Shown here: piece after piece, positions 62,404 through 64,000 of the stretch
Layout: each line of letters opens with the position of its first letter
How positions within the stretch are numbered: the stretch's first letter is position 1
NCBI RefSeq assembly: GCF_021431925.1
Contig: NZ_CP090371.1
Coordinates: forward strand, 2,294,001 to 2,358,000
From: Halobaculum sp. CBA1158
GTDB lineage: Archaea > Halobacteriota > Halobacteria > Halobacteriales > Haloferacaceae
DNA length: 64,000 nucleotides
Reading direction: 5' to 3'
Notes under the pieces: model-generated
The model's database searches: none
Told to the model about the DNA's origin: nothing
Seen by the model: the letters and a program-made list of their open reading frames with translations, nothing else
Program-made: the position numbers and the translations under genes

Positions 62404-62664
62404 TTGTTTGAGTTACTGGTAACCGTCTACACGACGATTGGCGTTTCCGATTGGAAATTAGTGATGGCGTTCACTCTGGCCGCACTACTGGTCATCCGTA
62501 TTATATTGGAGGTTCACCAGCAGGGAGATATATTTACGGATTTGATAATAAAAAATGGTATTGATATACCAATTTTAGACAGTTTCGAGAATGCTGATTA
62601 CAATGAGCCCGATCGCGAACAAACCGACCAACAAGGGAAAGACATCGAGGAAGAGACGGAATAG
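62404..62664 (+). CDS. two-helix membrane fragment, probable 3' part of the frameshifted gene
   Basis: From a TTG at 62404 the frame encodes 86 residues, but the open frame extends back past 62350 with INAIVALVTYGLLIVGLFELLV, an evident first membrane helix, and no start codon there. A second helix follows (WKLVMAFTLAALLVIRIILEV), then a polar acidic tail. The natural reading is the membrane half of a winged-helix/two-helix protein broken by a frameshift. Base composition is low-GC. Confidence 0.5.
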   Translation: MFELLVTVYTTIGVSDWKLVMAFTLAALLVIRIILEVHQQGDIFTDLIIKNGIDIPILDSFENADYNEPDREQTDQQGKDIEEETE

Positions 62665-62778
62665 TCCTGAAGCAGGGATCGAGTTACCCAACGCCTGAAA
62701 TACTGGAATCAGAGCCAGCGCAATAACTCCAATAATAAGCGCGCTCGTGAGTGACTGTACTTGCGACCCGACGCTCAT
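62575..62778 (-). CDS. small two-helix membrane protein (67 aa), AT-rich
   Basis: MSVGSQVQSLTSALIIGVIALALIPVFQALGNSIPASGLFRLFLDVFPLLVGLFAIGLIVISILE is a clean two-helix membrane protein. A TATA-like box lies at the right distance upstream. It overlaps the acidic tail of the plus-strand fragment at 62575-62664, so the two are convergent. Its size, hydrophobicity and AT-rich codons resemble small membrane proteins of haloarchaeal mobile elements. Function unknown. Confidence 0.6.
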   Translation of the reverse strand: MSVGSQVQSLTSALIIGVIALALIPVFQALGNSIPASGLFRLFLDVFPLLVGLFAIGLIVISILETV

Positions 62779-62803
62779 GTTAGCGTGTTTTGTCGCGTTG
62801 TGG

Positions 62804-62810
62804 TATAATC
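62804..62810 (-). promoter_or_regulatory. TATA-like box of the small membrane protein gene
   Basis: The minus strand reads gattata, 26-32 bases before the ATG at 62778, fitting a leaderless transcript. Confidence 0.45.
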
Positions 62811-62835
62811 TATCGGGTTGGTCGAAGCTTAGTCT

Positions 62836-63033
62836 CTAAGACGTGGACTCGACCTCGTACTGATCGGGCACGGCCGCGATGAGGTCGAGGGGGTCGGCGT
62901 CGCCCTCGACGACCGCCTCGTTCGCCTCGTGGTCCGCTGACGCCTCGTCGACGCCGTCGACGCCCTCCAGCGCCTCCACGACGTTCGCCTCGCAACCGCC
63001 GCAGGTCATCCCGTCGATCTGCATCGTCGTCAT
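62836..63033 (-). CDS. copZ: heavy-metal-associated domain protein, copper chaperone CopZ-like
   Basis: The 65-residue protein MTTMQIDGMTCGGCEANVVEALEGVDGVDEASADHEANEAVVEG is a single HMA domain. The metal-binding Cys11 and Cys14 in GMTCGGC bind Cu(I). Such proteins pass copper to CopA ATPases. It is divergent from a copA-type gene across a 175-base gap, so the two are likely co-regulated. Confidence 0.9.
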   Translation of the reverse strand: MTTMQIDGMTCGGCEANVVEALEGVDGVDEASADHEANEAVVEGDADPLDLIAAVPDQYEVESTS

Positions 63034-63208
63034 ACCTCACGATAGCGGACTCGACGACATGGGGATTTCGGTCGCGGACGACCGATCCCGCGAGGTTTTC
63101 TCATCGGTTTCAGATCCGATTTCGCTTTGGTTTGTTAGATTCGAGCGGGAGAGAGCCGAACGATCGAAGGCACAAACCGCATGAATACGGACCCCGTACG
63201 TACACCCA

Positions 63209-64000
63209 ATGAGTGACTCGAACCGCGTCCGGATCGACATCGGTGGCATGACCTGCGCCAACTGCGCCGCCACCATCGAGGACGCCGTCTCGGAGGTGGA
63301 CGGCGTTGGCGAGGTGAGCGCGAACTACGCGACCGACGAGGCGACCGTGGCGTACGACCCCGAGCGCGTCTCGCTGGCGGCGGTGTTCGAGGCGGTCGAG
63401 TCGGCCGGCTACGACCCGATCGCCGAGACGGTGACCGTGGGGATCACCGGGATGACCTGTGCGAACTGCTCTGCGACCATCGAGGACGCCGTCGGCGACC
63501 GTCCCGGCGTCGTGAGCGTCGACGCCAACTTCGCGACCGACGAGGCGACCGTCCGCTACGCGCCGTCGGTGACGACGCGCGAGGAGATCGACGACGCGAT
63601 CGAGTCGGCCGGCTACGAGCCGATCCGCGAGGAGGGCGGCGGCTCCGGTGGCGACGGCGGCGAGTCAGCGAAGGACGCCGCCCGGAGCGCCGAACTCGCC
63701 CGCCAGCGTCGCCTGACGCTGTTCGGGGCGGCGCTGTCCGCGCCGCTCCTGGCGATGCTCGCGCTCGAACTGCTCGCGCCCGGCACGCTCCCCGAGGAGA
63801 TTCCCGGGACCGGGCTCCACGTCGGCTGGGTCGCGTTCGCGCTCGCGACGCCCGTGCAGGTGCTGCTCGGCCGGGAGTTCTACGAGAACTCCTACACGGC
63901 GCTCGTGGTGAACCGGCGGGCCAACATGGACGTGCTGATCGCGCTGGGGTCGACCACCGCGTACGGCTACTCCGTGATCGCCTTGCTCGGCGTGTTGCCG
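63209..64000 (+). CDS. copA: copper-translocating P-type ATPase (N-terminal part; runs off the right edge)
   Basis: The 264 residues in view begin MSDSNRVRIDIGGMTCANC, the first of two HMA domains; the second has GITGMTCANCSATIEDAV at about residue 80. An acidic Gly/Ser linker and the first membrane helices of a P1B-ATPase (LTLFGAALSAPLLAMLALELL, VGWVAFALATPVQVLLG) follow. Then comes VVNRRANMDVLIALGSTTAYGYS, a region conserved in Cu/Ag pumps before the CPC helix. It exports Cu(I) using ATP. The phosphorylation and ATP domains are beyond the edge. Confidence 0.93.
   Translation, partial: MSDSNRVRIDIGGMTCANCAATIEDAVSEVDGVGEVSANYATDEATVAYDPERVSLAAVFEAVESAGYDPIAETVTVGITGMTCANCSATIEDAVGDRPGVVSVDANFATDEATVRYAPSVTTREEIDDAIESAGYEPIREEGGGSGGDGGESAKDAARSAELARQRRLTLFGAALSAPLLAMLALELLAPGTLPEEIPGTGLHVGWVAFALATPVQVLLGREFYENSYTALVVNRRANMDVLIALGSTTAYGYSVIALLGVLP

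Noticed and set aside
63037-63276. A 79-codon minus-strand frame over the copA start
   Set aside because: It is antisense to the first HMA domain of CopA and includes the divergent promoter; no credible protein.
1-64000. CRISPR array, rRNA or tRNA genes, insertion sequence ends
   Set aside because: The tandem repeats seen (15, 25, 27, 36 and 60 bp) have no unique spacers, and I recognised no cloverleaf, rRNA sequence, transposase-like protein or terminal inverted repeats with target duplications. A covariance-model and IS search would be needed to be certain.

Overview
The window is chromosomal DNA from an extremely halophilic archaeon (class Halobacteria). Base composition is very GC-rich, third codon positions are nearly all G or C, and the predicted proteins are strongly acidic (Asp/Glu/Ala/Val-rich). 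Many genes appear leaderless, with a TATA-like box about 25-35 bases before the start codon. Markers of the lineage include a geranylgeranyl reductase-type flavoprotein, a DR2241-type protein next to CbiX, tandem universal stress proteins and many small haloarchaeal-type conserved proteins. The high GC fits Halorubrum, Halobaculum or a relative, but the genus cannot be fixed from this sequence alone. I see no rRNA, tRNA, CRISPR array or intact insertion sequence.

Layout. 1-11400: a UspA protein, an M20 amidohydrolase, an AbrB/PhoU regulator, an NAD-kinase-like protein, DoxX, a DICT-domain protein, and a coupled pair made of an exported COG1361-type protein and an RND/MMPL transporter. 11400-19700: acylphosphatase, a phosphoglucosamine or phosphomannose mutase, and a complete BMP-type nucleoside ABC transporter (lipoprotein, double ATPase, two permeases) followed by a uridine-phosphorylase-family enzyme. 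This reads as one uptake and salvage unit. 19900-25600: geranylgeranyl reductase, a gene with no normal start codon, a tandem LEA14-like membrane protein, small proteins, and a coupled SRPBCC/nitrilase pair. 25900-41600: mixed metabolism, including Gfo/Idh oxidoreductase, aldehyde dehydrogenase, RIO-like kinase, acyl-CoA dehydrogenase, a 7TM-PAS-PAS histidine kinase, PfkB kinase, MFS transporter, M24 peptidase, ZIP transporter and thioredoxin reductase.

41600-50750: tandem UspA, CysS, a small membrane protein, CbiX with a DR2241-type Fe-S protein carrying a long His/Asp repeat tail (cobalamin or siroheme metal handling), Trm112, PurA and a winged-helix regulator. 50970-58900: an 812-residue coiled-coil protein, a membrane-anchored C2H2 zinc finger coupled to a polytopic membrane protein, a DUF488-like protein, cytochrome oxidase subunit III, a CDGSH protein and a K+ channel with two RCK units. 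58900-64000: DUF998, aldo/keto reductase, YdjM-type membrane protein and an AhpD-like enzyme. Then comes a short AT-rich island (about 61970-62830) with a frameshifted winged-helix/membrane gene and a small membrane protein, followed by divergent CopZ and CopA copper genes. CopA runs off the right edge.

No single obviously new large system stands out. The most interesting spots are the His-tailed DR2241/CbiX pair, the AT-rich island with its broken regulator, the COG1361/RND pair, and the uncharacterised membrane/zinc-finger genes beside coxC.
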